Assembly: GCA_910579505.1 (NCBI GenBank)
Contig: CAJTTZ010000001.1
Coordinates: forward strand, 1 to 64,000
Direction: 5' to 3'
Length of the DNA: 64,000 bases
Source: an uncultured Lachnospiraceae bacterium
Lineage (GTDB): Bacteria > Bacillota > Clostridia > Lachnospirales > Lachnospiraceae
Positions within the stretch are counted from its first letter, which is position 1. Every line of letters starts with the position of its first letter. The translations under genes were made by a program, and so were the position numbers. Shown here one piece after another: positions 17,187-26,151 of this stretch. The notes beneath the pieces were generated by a model. It was not told the origin of the DNA and did not search any database. It saw only the letters and a program-made list of their open reading frames with translations.

Positions 17187-18359
17187 ATGGATCACATGAA
17201 ATGGAAAAAGATAATCATAAAAGATAAGTTCCAGATGGAAAATGGGACAGTACATAACATCCAGAGGATCTATATAGCGCTCTGCAATACAGAGACAGGG
17301 GAATACCTGATCTCCCCATTCTCAGATTTCCTAAATGAATTTGCAGGCAGGAAGCCAGTCACAGTTTCCCTCGCGGCAGATATTGTAACAAGATTTTTAA
17401 ATTATGCCATTTTTCATAAGAACAGGACCATAGATACCCTGACGATCCAAGATGGGATAGATTATCTGAACTCTATCACGGAAACGGCACAAGGGAAAAC
17501 ACAGAGCGAGTATGCCCGCTACTTGACGAGATTCTATGCATTTCTCGATAAAAAGAAAATGCTGAAAGCTGTCCCAAAAGAAGTATTAGAATATTCCACC
17601 GATCAAGAGGGACACAGGGTACTGGAGAACCCATTTACAGGCAGATTCATTGAAGGGGAGAGGAATGATGCGGAGCTGATTCACAACATTGAACCAGAAT
17701 ATCTCTATACTTTTATCAAAACAGCAATGGACGAAGTGCCTGACATTGCATTAGGCGTATTTCTACAGTGCTTCGGGGGACTTCGGAAATCAGAAGTTGT
17801 TTCCCTTGAATATAAAAATATCTCAATAACGACTGTGGGAGATAGGAGATCCATGCAGCTTACCTTAAAAGATAAAGATTTAAGGGAAGATGTTTCCACT
17901 GCGTTTCTCTCACATTGTAAAAGAAACAGGATACAGACAGTGCTGCCAGCATATGACGGCCTGCTGTGGGAGCTGTTTGAAAAGCATAAGGAAAGATATA
18001 AAAAAGAAGGATGCTCCGCTGTGTTTGTGGATGCAGACGGAAGGGCAATGACAGATGCAGTCTACTATAAGAGATTTTCCATCCTGAAAGAGAGATTCAT
18101 AGAAAGACTCAGAAATTCTGATAATTTTGATGCAAAAAGCTATGCCGTGTACCTGAGTACCTATAAATGGTCTACCCATTTATGCAGGGGGATATTCAGC
18201 AACCTTATAGCACAGGGGACAGATAATATCATGGAGATTGCAGTCTGGAGAGGTGATAAGGACTTATCATCGGCGCTCAGCTATCTTACGGACAGGAAGC
18301 AGATGGATGAGAATGCCCTCCGCATATTGGATGAACTTTATAAGGAGGAGATCAGTTGA
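17187..18359 (+). CDS. Tyrosine recombinase 1 of the trio
   Basis: 390 residues. An N-terminal SAM-like core-binding region (~30-140) is followed by a catalytic domain. Box I Arg is in GGLRKSEVVSLEY (~196), box II H-x-x-R is in STHLCRGIFSN (~331), and the nucleophile Tyr is likely in ALSYLTD (~366). The usual GH before the tyrosine is replaced by RGDKD. Tyrosine recombinases cut and rejoin DNA through a 3'-phosphotyrosine. The ATG follows GAAAGGAGGATGAACTA. It is the first of three recombinase genes in a tight operon, as in Tn554 (tnpA) and recombinase-in-trio elements. Confidence 0.75.
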   Translation: MDHMKWKKIIIKDKFQMENGTVHNIQRIYIALCNTETGEYLISPFSDFLNEFAGRKPVTVSLAADIVTRFLNYAIFHKNRTIDTLTIQDGIDYLNSITETAQGKTQSEYARYLTRFYAFLDKKKMLKAVPKEVLEYSTDQEGHRVLENPFTGRFIEGERNDAELIHNIEPEYLYTFIKTAMDEVPDIALGVFLQCFGGLRKSEVVSLEYKNISITTVGDRRSMQLTLKDKDLREDVSTAFLSHCKRNRIQTVLPAYDGLLWELFEKHKERYKKEGCSAVFVDADGRAMTDAVYYKRFSILKERFIERLRNSDNFDAKSYAVYLSTYKWSTHLCRGIFSNLIAQGTDNIMEIAVWRGDKDLSSALSYLTDRKQMDENALRILDELYKEEIS

Positions 18360-18360
18360 T

Positions 18361-20223
18361 ATGCAGAAGCCGATATTTACGGAGATCAGGCGCAGATATA
18401 AAGAAAAGAATAAAAAGAGACTGCGTGCATCAGATGCTGTGTTAGAAAAGAAACTGGAAGAATACAGGATCTATCAGGGCGGACAGGACTGTTTCGGTGA
18501 AGGGCAGGATGCACAGGACGAATGCGAAAAGTTTGTTGACTTTCTGATCATGCAGAATAATGCCCTCCACGCGGAACAGGGACAGCAAAAATACGATCTT
18601 CTGGTAAAGACACTTCCTAAGGACTATCAGAAGAGATTTCCTGATACGATCAGACGGCACGCTGGATATACGAGGTATCTTATCAATAAAAGAAAAAACC
18701 TGAAAAGGCATATGGCAAATCATTTTAAGGCATTAAAAACAATGCTCTCTTTAATGGATAAGGAGATAACGGAGTATTCCGATGAAGAACTGGCTGGACT
18801 GATCAGGGATAGCAGTTTTACTACTGCTGCAAGACAGTATGCAGTCTGGTTTTTAACATATATCTATAATCAAAAACCTGAGCAGTTTAAGTTTAGTTTG
18901 GAGATGAGTATGCTCAGGAGGGAAACGGTAAGAGGGGAAGAAGATTTTTATACACCCGAAGAATGGACTGCCTTTGCGGATGTGTTCTTTGATATTGACA
19001 GGCATATAGAAAAAGCCTTTGCAGACTGCTTTTATGCAAGGTCATGGCTGTATGCCCTGCTCCATATGTCGCTTGCATGGAGGAAGTCGGATGTGTTGCG
19101 TATCCCCGCATTGGAAAATTTGATCGATATTTCTGGATATACATTGGACTGGTTTGAAAATAATGCTTTTTCCATGACAGATGCACAGCAGATCATAAAC
19201 CATGTGAAACTGGCGGCGGAACAGTACCATACGCAAAAGACAGGTGCAAAGAAGCATTTCAATATCCCGCAGGCAGCACTTCTGCCCACTGCGGTCGCCC
19301 TTATCATCTGCGAACAGTGGAGAAGGAAAAAGGGACAGGCTGTGCTGTTTGAAAAGTTTTATGTGGATACAGGAAGAATGACAGAAATGTTTGGACTTAA
19401 AACAGATTTCCTGAGTATGAAAGCAAACAGGACGCTCCTTTCAATGTTCAATGAAACAGCGGGCGGGATGGCTGAATTATCTGGAAAAGCAGGAACACTC
19501 ACTTCCTATATGCGTTCGCATAAGACTTCCAAAATGGGAAATGCCAATATCACAAAGGTATATCTGCGCTCCACTTACAAAGAGAATGAATCTGTAGGTA
19601 TGGGGAAGCAGAGCATAGACAGGGGATTTTTTGGATGGTTGTATGACAGGCTGCTCGATCTGGCTGATAATAAGCAGAATACATTTAAAGAAAATACAGA
19701 GCTGATCGTCCAGATGAAAGAGACGCTTCCTGCAAGGAAAGTGGAAAGCATTTCAGGGGCACTGTATGGCACTATAAAAGAAAGGGAAATGCTGCTTAAT
19801 GAGATCTATTCGTGGCAGGAGGATGAGATAAAGGAGAAAACAGAACTCCTTTTTTCTGGGAAGCTAATGAGCAGGACGGAGGATGTATCCTGCCTGATGA
19901 ACGGCAGATGCCCCTATCCAACAGAGGATAAATGTATGCTGTGCAGATATTCCATCCCGACAACCTTTTCGCTGACAATGGCAGGAGATGAACTGAAAAG
20001 GCTTTTATCAGAGCTTGGGAGGACAACGGCAGAAGATGTGACAGACAGGATCAGCCTTACCTACCAGATTGGGAAGTTGGTCATGATCTTAAAAGAAGCC
20101 ATAGACAGATTTGGGTATGAATACATAGAGACTTATATTGATTATAAGGAAATAAACGAACTGATCAAGAAAGAGACACCTAACATGATATTTTTGGAGG
20201 AGATACAGAATGACAGAAAATAG
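18361..20223 (+). CDS. Tyrosine recombinase-like protein 2 of the trio
   Basis: 620 residues starting one base after the previous stop (TGA T ATG), with AAGGAGGAG upstream. The middle has AWRKSDVLRIP, matching box I. Box II is less clear (SHKTSKMG region) and the nucleophile could not be placed, so this member may be structural or divergent. A Cys cluster near the C-terminus (NGRCPYPTEDKCMLC) resembles a zinc knuckle and recurs in recombinase 3. In Tn554-like systems several recombinases act together; the same is inferred here. The end overlaps the next gene by 14 bp. Confidence 0.6.
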   Translation: MQKPIFTEIRRRYKEKNKKRLRASDAVLEKKLEEYRIYQGGQDCFGEGQDAQDECEKFVDFLIMQNNALHAEQGQQKYDLLVKTLPKDYQKRFPDTIRRHAGYTRYLINKRKNLKRHMANHFKALKTMLSLMDKEITEYSDEELAGLIRDSSFTTAARQYAVWFLTYIYNQKPEQFKFSLEMSMLRRETVRGEEDFYTPEEWTAFADVFFDIDRHIEKAFADCFYARSWLYALLHMSLAWRKSDVLRIPALENLIDISGYTLDWFENNAFSMTDAQQIINHVKLAAEQYHTQKTGAKKHFNIPQAALLPTAVALIICEQWRRKKGQAVLFEKFYVDTGRMTEMFGLKTDFLSMKANRTLLSMFNETAGGMAELSGKAGTLTSYMRSHKTSKMGNANITKVYLRSTYKENESVGMGKQSIDRGFFGWLYDRLLDLADNKQNTFKENTELIVQMKETLPARKVESISGALYGTIKEREMLLNEIYSWQEDEIKEKTELLFSGKLMSRTEDVSCLMNGRCPYPTEDKCMLCRYSIPTTFSLTMAGDELKRLLSELGRTTAEDVTDRISLTYQIGKLVMILKEAIDRFGYEYIETYIDYKEINELIKKETPNMIFLEEIQNDRK

Positions 20224-21736
20224 CAGAAATATAAAGAAACAGGGGATGACTGTAAGGGAGTATGTCGGGGAGAACAGGTCGTCATATCTGGTCATCAAAT
20301 ATAAGATGAACAATACATCAGAGGAAACCTATATAGAGATGTTTCGTGAATTGAAAAGAACAGGAACACTCATCAATGATTCCTATGATGATGACCTCTG
20401 GATATGCTTTGAAGATAAGGACAGCCCCACAAGGAGACTCTCTTTCTCCTTTTTGGAAGCACATCCTCAAATGGAGAAAACAGTAAAGAATTATCTGCTG
20501 GTCAAGCTGTATATACAGAAATGCAGGCTGCTTACTGTAACAAAACGGCTGCTTCATATAAAACACTTTATAGAAGATACAGATTTCGTTAATCCTGATC
20601 ATGTGAAGGATTATCAGATGCTTACAGGCACATGGAATGGAAACAAAAAACGGGAAGCAATTGCAATTAAAGAGTTTTTACAGTTTTCCAATCTTGACCA
20701 TGCAGGGCTGTATTATGATCTGGTAAAAGATATCAAGAAAACAGAGAACAGTTACAGGGAGCTTCCAGATTTTCAGGGCGTCCTTATCTTTGACTATATC
20801 ATAAACGATTATTGGGAGAAGATAAAGGATTCAGAGGACAGATACAGACTGTTCCCTGTCATCTTATGGTGGAAACTCACGACAGTCATCCCCACAAGGC
20901 CTGTTGAGTTCTATAATTTAAAGAGGGACTGTATCTATGAAAGAAACGGCAGGTACTTCTTTAAGATTGAAAGATTAAAGACAGAACTCGGCAAAAAGTT
21001 GGCTGTAAGTGATATTGTCACGGATTTTGAGATTAATGAGGAACTATATTTCCTGATCCGTGATTATGTGGATTACTGCAACGGGATTGATGACTGCATC
21101 TATTTGATCTCGCCGCCAACCTGTGATGTCATTTACAGAAATAAAGTCCTAAATACAAGACAGAAATTTATCACCGAAAAAATGAATATCTATTACCATG
21201 CATTCCAGAAGGAAGTTGTGGAAGGGCAGTACCATTATAAAATGGTCAGGAGCCGTATGACCAGAGACAGAGAACTCCCTTATATCTATTATGGCGATAC
21301 AAGGCATCTGGCGATCATGAATATGATGCTGCAGGGAATCAACCCCATATACATAGCACAGATCGCAGGACATCATACGCTGGATGCACAGGTGGGATAT
21401 TATTCCCATCTGGAAACATTCACTACGGCAAAGAGTTACATCTTAAGCCAGTTTATGAAGGGAAACAACCTGCTGAAAAGACCTTCCAATGATATCAATA
21501 TGGGAGAGAAGGTTATCGAGAAGGAACTTTTGGGAGCTGATTATTTTGCCCTGCCCAAAGTTGCAAAGGGGCAGGGACGATGTGGTTCCAAGAACATCCC
21601 TTATGAATGCAACCATAAATCCTGTCTTTTCTGTAAGTATTTCTTCCCAGAAAATGTGTCGGAAGACATGCTTACCTACTATAAAAAGAAAATGACAGGA
21701 ATATGGCGTTTGTCAAAAAGTCGCTGCAGAGCCTGA
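20210..21736 (+). CDS. Tyrosine recombinase 3 of the trio
   Basis: 508 residues. Box I Arg is in PTRPVEFYNLK (~227). The C-terminal catalytic block has DTRHLAIMNMML and IAGHHTLDAQVGYYSHLE, giving the R-H pair, the GHH element and the nucleophile Tyr ahead of SH. A Cys cluster (GRCGSKNIPYECNHKSC, then LFC) follows. The ATG lies inside the end of gene 2, so translation is coupled. Overall length and order fit the TnpB-like or RIT class of recombinase trios, which insert without an accessory transposase. Confidence 0.75.
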   Translation: MTENSRNIKKQGMTVREYVGENRSSYLVIKYKMNNTSEETYIEMFRELKRTGTLINDSYDDDLWICFEDKDSPTRRLSFSFLEAHPQMEKTVKNYLLVKLYIQKCRLLTVTKRLLHIKHFIEDTDFVNPDHVKDYQMLTGTWNGNKKREAIAIKEFLQFSNLDHAGLYYDLVKDIKKTENSYRELPDFQGVLIFDYIINDYWEKIKDSEDRYRLFPVILWWKLTTVIPTRPVEFYNLKRDCIYERNGRYFFKIERLKTELGKKLAVSDIVTDFEINEELYFLIRDYVDYCNGIDDCIYLISPPTCDVIYRNKVLNTRQKFITEKMNIYYHAFQKEVVEGQYHYKMVRSRMTRDRELPYIYYGDTRHLAIMNMMLQGINPIYIAQIAGHHTLDAQVGYYSHLETFTTAKSYILSQFMKGNNLLKRPSNDINMGEKVIEKELLGADYFALPKVAKGQGRCGSKNIPYECNHKSCLFCKYFFPENVSEDMLTYYKKKMTGIWRLSKSRCRA

Positions 21737-21855
21737 TAGGGCAGATAAACCTAAGAGATGATGCAGAATTACAGCAGAATGCCTTGAAACTCAGTGTTCT
21801 GCTGAACCAGAAAATAATCATAGATTCTTATGGATACAAGGAGGAAAAAGATTAG
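21703..21855 (+). CDS. Spo0E-like 50-residue microprotein
   Basis: MAFVKKSLQSLIGQINLRDD is followed by a helix and LKLSVLLNQKIIIDSYGY near the end. The C-terminal pattern of Leu, Ser, two Leu, then an acidic or amide residue and a hydrophobic pair before Y resembles the Spo0E aspartyl-phosphatase helix (S-x-x-L-D-x-x-I-x-x-Y); here Asn replaces the usual Asp. It overlaps the recombinase 3 end by 34 bp, and the next ATG follows its stop directly. Such proteins dephosphorylate Spo0A in sporulation control. The match is short, so the assignment is tentative; a small structural helper of the recombinases is an alternative. Confidence 0.45.
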   Translation: MAFVKKSLQSLIGQINLRDDAELQQNALKLSVLLNQKIIIDSYGYKEEKD

Positions 21856-22431
21856 ATGAAAAACAATAAAGGCGGCAGACCCGCAGAGTATACAAAAGAG
21901 CAGTTATTGGAGATACTGCTGCAGTACACAAAAGAACATCCAGACCAGACAGTGAGATTATTTGAACTTGAAGCAGCAACAGGAGTAAAAAGGCATGTCT
22001 GGACTTATAACATGAAAGATGAGATAGATAAAATCAACAGAGAGATAAAGAAGGTAGAGACTGCACGCACAGGTATTTCGCTTCCGTCAGCGGAGCAGAT
22101 ACTGACTTCCTGTAAGGGGGATGAAGAAAAGCTGGCAATGCAGATACAGACGCTGATCGAGATGGTGCAGGATATGAGCAGGTATCAGGACGCAGCGAAG
22201 ACAGTCAAGGTGATGCAGAAGGATTATGAAAACAAGCTGGAAGAACTGGAATGTATCATCAAAGAAAAAGAAAAGAAGATTGAAGAACTCTTCACACAGA
22301 TCAACAGACTTGCCATTGATTCGGAGAATCCAAACATACGGAAAGAAAAAGGAATCAAGAATAACATCATCGAATTCACGCCGCAGAATATGAATGAATT
22401 TAAGAGCAGGGCAGAGAAGTTGTTGCTCTGA
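21856..22431 (+). CDS. Coiled-coil DNA-binding helper (TnpC-like)
   Basis: 191 residues. It opens with GGRPAEYTKEQLLEILLQY and a predicted helix-turn-helix around residues 30-55 (FELEAATGVKRHVWTYN). A long coiled coil follows at ~90-150 (DYENKLEELECIIKEKEKK). Tn554 and relatives carry a third small coiled-coil protein, TnpC, that influences insertion; position and build fit that role. Translation starts at the base after the Spo0E-like stop. No catalytic motif is present. Confidence 0.55.
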   Translation: MKNNKGGRPAEYTKEQLLEILLQYTKEHPDQTVRLFELEAATGVKRHVWTYNMKDEIDKINREIKKVETARTGISLPSAEQILTSCKGDEEKLAMQIQTLIEMVQDMSRYQDAAKTVKVMQKDYENKLEELECIIKEKEKKIEELFTQINRLAIDSENPNIRKEKGIKNNIIEFTPQNMNEFKSRAEKLLL

Positions 22432-22457
22432 TCAGGAACTATTGAGTAGAGATTGAA

Positions 22458-22539
22458 ATAATATGTCATAAAATAACATCTTATAAAATAAGAGCTACAT
22501 AATTTAAAACAGAATAAAATAATATGACATAATATGTCA
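22458..22539. repeat. Three copies of the 11-mer ATAATATG(T/A)CA
   Basis: Copies at 22458-22468, 22519-22529 and 22529-22539 lie between the coiled-coil gene and the helicase-associated-domain gene. The last two create TGACATAATATGTCA, a near-perfect inverted repeat. They are possible protein-binding sites for the recombinase module, though the AT-rich background weakens the case. Confidence 0.4.
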
Positions 22540-22619
22540 CAAATTAAAATAAATGAACAGGCAGTTGCGGATAGAAGTGGCTGCCTCAATATCAAAAGAG
22601 AAGGGAGGGTAGATTGCAG

Positions 22620-23525
22620 ATGCAGTTTAACATAAAAGATGCAAAGGACAGGGAAAAACTTCTCCTTGAGATCATGTATTACATAATGGACGTGAAATAC
22701 ATGGACAGGAAGAAATTCATTTCTATCCCAGAAGAATATATCACAGAAGGTGATTATCCGCTTGGTCTGATATGGGCAGATTTAAGAGAAGCATATGATC
22801 AGAATCAGCTATCAGCGGATGAAATAAGATTCCTGCTAAAGATGAGAATGCAGCTTACGGATTCCCCGCAGAAGGACCTGTGCATATGGCTTGACAGGGC
22901 AGATGAAGTGGAAGCGTATTACAAAGAGCATGGAACTTTGTCTATGCCGAATACAACCTTATTCTATGACGGGGTGAATATGTTCCAGTGGTTACATTAT
23001 CAGAAGAAGCTATATAAACAGGGAGAACTTTCATCCTATCAGATCGCACGGCTGGAAGCTATGGGGATGCAGTGGATCAAGCCCAGACAGATAGCTGAAT
23101 GGGACAAGGCATACAGCTATGCTAAGCAGTATTTTGAAGCAAACGGGCATTTGTTTGTGCCAAAGAAATATGTTACGTCTGATGGGTTTGCACTTGGAAA
23201 ATGGATTGAAGAGCAGAGGGACAACTATCTTGGATTATCAAGCCATAAAATCAGCGATAAAAGGATTGATATGTTGGAAGAGATTGGAATGTTCTGGGAA
23301 GACCTTAAGAATGCAGAATGGGATTGGTTTGTTGGGCTTCTCAGAGAGTGCATTAGGAAGACAGAGAAGCCTTTTGCTATTGGGAGGAATTATAGGTATA
23401 AAAATTATGCGCTTGGGGAGAAGGTGAGTGAGGTGATTAAGCAGTATGCGGATGGGAGCCTGACGGCGGAGCAGGAGAGCGATTTGCGTAAGGCTGGGTT
23501 TAAGTTTAATAGGCATATAAAGTAA
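22620..23525 (+). CDS. Helicase-associated-domain (HA) repeat protein
   Basis: 301 residues built from about four copies of the ~65-residue helicase-associated domain. A clear one runs WDKAYSYAKQYFEANGHLFVP, then GFALGKWIEEQRDNY, then a helix ending LEEIGMFW. Three conserved aromatic-rich helices per repeat bind nucleic acid in larger helicases; here the repeats stand alone without ATPase motifs. The start is taken as the ATG at 22620 with GGGAGGGT nine bases upstream; an in-frame TTG at 22614 is possible. It follows the recombinase group and may be a DNA-targeting accessory. Confidence 0.7.
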   Translation: MQFNIKDAKDREKLLLEIMYYIMDVKYMDRKKFISIPEEYITEGDYPLGLIWADLREAYDQNQLSADEIRFLLKMRMQLTDSPQKDLCIWLDRADEVEAYYKEHGTLSMPNTTLFYDGVNMFQWLHYQKKLYKQGELSSYQIARLEAMGMQWIKPRQIAEWDKAYSYAKQYFEANGHLFVPKKYVTSDGFALGKWIEEQRDNYLGLSSHKISDKRIDMLEEIGMFWEDLKNAEWDWFVGLLRECIRKTEKPFAIGRNYRYKNYALGEKVSEVIKQYADGSLTAEQESDLRKAGFKFNRHIK

Positions 23526-23543
23526 AAAAGGAAATCAGAGGCC

Positions 23544-23801
23544 CTAACTTTTCAGAGCCTCTATTATTTTCAATAATTTCAGTCTATCTTTTTTAGAGGT
23601 AATACCAGCATCTTCAAGTATGCTATTGTATTGTTTCAAGTTTTCTTTATAAGAATCATTCTTGAATATATGTTGATTGATTGAATTATATTTCTGCTTA
23701 ATATTGTATCTGACTGTAGATACAATTAAGATGACAATCATTAAAAGTGTTATAGAGATTACCACAATACCCAAAAAGGCATATCTATTTATTCCAAGCA
23801 T
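23544..23801 (-). CDS. Small single-span membrane protein
   Basis: About 85 residues from MLGINRYAF, with one strong membrane segment (LGIVVISITLLMIVILIVS) and a charged C-terminal helical domain ending RLKLLKIIEALKS. AGAGGG is 6 bp before the ATG at 23801; a longer frame to 23834 has no good site. It is convergent with the HA-repeat gene, 18 bp apart. No family recognised. Confidence 0.5.
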   Translation of the reverse strand: MLGINRYAFLGIVVISITLLMIVILIVSTVRYNIKQKYNSINQHIFKNDSYKENLKQYNSILEDAGITSKKDRLKLLKIIEALKS

Positions 23802-24189
23802 AGCATTCCCTCTCATTGACATTTTTTCAATCATTTGAAAGGAAATAAAAAAGACAGAATTCTCCTAACAAATGAAACGAATCACCAGTCGAATATTCAA
23901 AACAATAATAGCCAAAGTTTTTCATTGACAAATCCCACTAATATGACTATATAAGTTTTGAAGATTCTTGCTAGGAAAATCTATCCTTTACTATAAAAGC
24001 AAGAAATAAATATTTATAGAGCAAATATTACATACTAAAAACTTATCTATATAAATGCTACTATACTTTGTACTGATATGTCAATATTATTTTGAAAAAT
24101 TTAGTTTAACATTTCTGTAAATTTTCGACAAAAAAAGAATAAAAAGATGTTTTTTTATTAGAATGTTAGATTTTTATTTTAGTTTCCCG
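23802..24189. other. AT-rich non-coding stretch
   Basis: No gene or clear hairpin seen. It sits between the small membrane protein (leftward) and the structured RNA candidate. It may contain promoters for both. Confidence 0.4.
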
Positions 24190-24409
24190 AACGGGTCGAG
24201 CGCATCTCAAATAAAAAATGTGGGGAGAGTCCAGTGGACTGTCCTCATATTTTTTATGGCCCTGTTCAAGGTTGTCCGCTTGCGGACAAATTGTTTCTGC
24301 GAGCAGGAACAATTTCCTTGATAGTGGAGCAACGCGGAACGTAAAGGGTGAGACAATCTGTTCATGGTTTGCCCGCGCGCGGGGAAAGCATAGATTGGCG
24401 AGACCCGTT
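24190..24409 (+). ncRNA. Candidate structured RNA, about 220 nt, multi-stem
   Basis: A GC-richer block in very AT-rich DNA with nested perfect stems. The closing stem is AACGGGTC (24190-24197) with GACCCGTT (24402-24409). A long hairpin pairs 24211-24232 with 24236-24257. TCAAGG (24266-24271) with CCTTGA (24316-24321) encloses two hairpins: TTGTCCGC/GCGGACAA (24272-24289) and AATTGTTTCTGC with GCAGGAACAATT (24289-24314). CAATCT (24354-24359) with AGATTG (24392-24397) encloses a GC-rich stem, and TCTCA/TGAGA (24205-24209, 24349-24353) may also pair. No reading frame fits. The family was not recognised (it is not RNase P, tmRNA, 6S or a T-box by eye). The strand is not proven. Confidence 0.6.
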
Positions 24410-24533
24410 TCCTAACGTAGAGCTATAGGGTCAGACTTTATAAGAAAAGTGATTGGAATTACAGGATTAGAAGTTGATACCCTTTTCTTATGAAATATTG
24501 TAGACTGATTTTTGTAACAGTATAGTTTCAAAT

Positions 24534-24561
24534 TGATTTATTGATATAATTTATTTATAAT
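24534..24561 (+). promoter_or_regulatory. Likely promoter of the Pycsar operon
   Basis: TTGATT (24534-24539) and TATAAT (24556-24561) with a 16-bp spacer. It gives a leader of about 145 nt before the first cyclase gene and lies downstream of the structured RNA, so the RNA would be a separate transcript. Confidence 0.45.
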
Positions 24562-24713
24562 GGAAGATAGAGCTGCAAAATGCATTGTTATGTATAGAAA
24601 GACCAGATATATTGTTAGCTTTATATGAAGATTTGAGGAAAATGTAAATTTTGCAAATAAGTCTATTTTTCTTGATCTATATTGAATGAGTTGGGAGGCT
24701 TTAAGAATAAGAT

Positions 24714-26147
24714 ATGGGATTGACTAAAAGTGATTTTGATAGATTAGATTCGAGAATAAAGAGTATTACAGAGCAGAATGTTGAGCAAATAGAAATTAAT
24801 TCTGATTTACCGCCAACGGTGGAACAGCTAGAAGATAACAATAAGACCTATTCGATTATGGCAGCAATTCTCTTCATTGATATAAGAAAATCTACATATT
24901 TGACTGAAAACAGTCAAGCAAAAAGTATGGTAAAGATTTATCGATCATTTATGAGAATGGCTGTTGATTGTGTAAGGAAGAACGGCGGAGTTACAAGACA
25001 GTTTTTAGGAGATAGAATCATGGGTGTGTTTATTGATTCTGTTGACGAAGAGGGAAATATATCTGAAAGAGCAGTTGATAAAGCGATAAATGCCGCAAGA
25101 AGTTTACAAACTGTAATTGATTTCAGTTTAAACAAGCATCTAAAATCAAATGTCAATGGAAAAGTAATTGAATGTGGTATTGGTATTGATTATGGAAAAG
25201 TTCTTGTTACATGGGTGGGGATGTATGGAGTTGAAAGTGACGAGAACAAAGAAGATGAACAAGGTTGTGTTTGGGTTGGCAATACGACCAACTATGCGAG
25301 TAAATATTCTGATATAGCTTCTGGCGGAGAAATTTTTATATCTGAGAATGTTTATAAGAATTTGTCGGAGGAATATAAAGAAGTTTGGACGAAATCGGCA
25401 AAATATAAAGGTACAAAATTATTTCAGGGTTATATAACAAAAGATTATTATTTGGAGTTTTCAGAAGAACTTGGAAATGCTGTTAAAATTGAGGAAGATA
25501 ATACTGTTGAGTTAGATACATCGAGCCAATTAGCGGATGGAATTAAAGAAATAGAGAGATTACAAGATAAACTGATTCAAAGAGAAAAGGAATTAGCTAT
25601 TTTAGAAGAAAAGCTAAAGAAGGAAAATGAAGAATACAAAATTAAGTATAACAATGAGTATACAGAAAGAATAAGTGCTTGTAATAGAAAAGATGAAATG
25701 GAAGATGAATGGAGGCAACTGATAGAAAATTTTTATAATACTATTAAAGGAATATTATCTAAAGTACATTATCAAGAATACAAATATATGGATAGAATTG
25801 GAAAAGATTATTTATATAAGTTGATAGAAATGGAATATGACTTAGGAAAGAAAATTGGGAAAGGGAAAGAAGATATTGTATTTGATTTGGCGTGCTATTT
25901 GATTGAGATATATGATTATTTTAAGGATTATCCGAATGCATATGATTCAATGTTAATAATGGCAAAAAAATCGGATCATTGGGTGAACTTAGAAGATGCC
26001 ACTTTAAAATGGGCGAAGGAGAACAATGTACTTTATAAACTTTTTAATGAAATTGAGAGAGCGCTAGTGAATTTTCGAGTGAAATATGAGCGTAGAAAAG
26101 ATTTTGAAGGATACTTAGAAAAAATAAGAAAAATTAGGGGGTATTAA
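24714..26147 (+). CDS. pycC: Pycsar-type class III nucleotidyl cyclase with C-terminal extension
   Basis: 477 residues. The class III cyclase domain is at ~48-245, with metal-binding Asp56 in FIDIRKS and Asp100 in FLGDRIMGVF, then GIGIDYGKVLV and WVGNTTNYASKYS. At the transition-state Arg position of classical adenylate cyclases a Lys is found. A coiled coil (~275-325) and a helical region of ~150 residues follow. In Pycsar systems this enzyme makes cCMP or cUMP on phage infection and the cyclic nucleotide activates the partner. Here the partner, four bases downstream, is a PycTM-type membrane protein. A GGGAGG site lies about 15 bp upstream, rather far from the ATG. Confidence 0.75.
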   Translation: MGLTKSDFDRLDSRIKSITEQNVEQIEINSDLPPTVEQLEDNNKTYSIMAAILFIDIRKSTYLTENSQAKSMVKIYRSFMRMAVDCVRKNGGVTRQFLGDRIMGVFIDSVDEEGNISERAVDKAINAARSLQTVIDFSLNKHLKSNVNGKVIECGIGIDYGKVLVTWVGMYGVESDENKEDEQGCVWVGNTTNYASKYSDIASGGEIFISENVYKNLSEEYKEVWTKSAKYKGTKLFQGYITKDYYLEFSEELGNAVKIEEDNTVELDTSSQLADGIKEIERLQDKLIQREKELAILEEKLKKENEEYKIKYNNEYTERISACNRKDEMEDEWRQLIENFYNTIKGILSKVHYQEYKYMDRIGKDYLYKLIEMEYDLGKKIGKGKEDIVFDLACYLIEIYDYFKDYPNAYDSMLIMAKKSDHWVNLEDATLKWAKENNVLYKLFNEIERALVNFRVKYERRKDFEGYLEKIRKIRGY

Positions 26148-26151
26148 TAGT

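Noticed and set aside
24190..24409. RNase P, tmRNA, 6S, retron or TnpB/IscB guide RNA
   Set aside because: None of the signature sequences I know for these was found, and there is no reverse transcriptase, TnpB or IscB gene nearby; kept as an unknown RNA.
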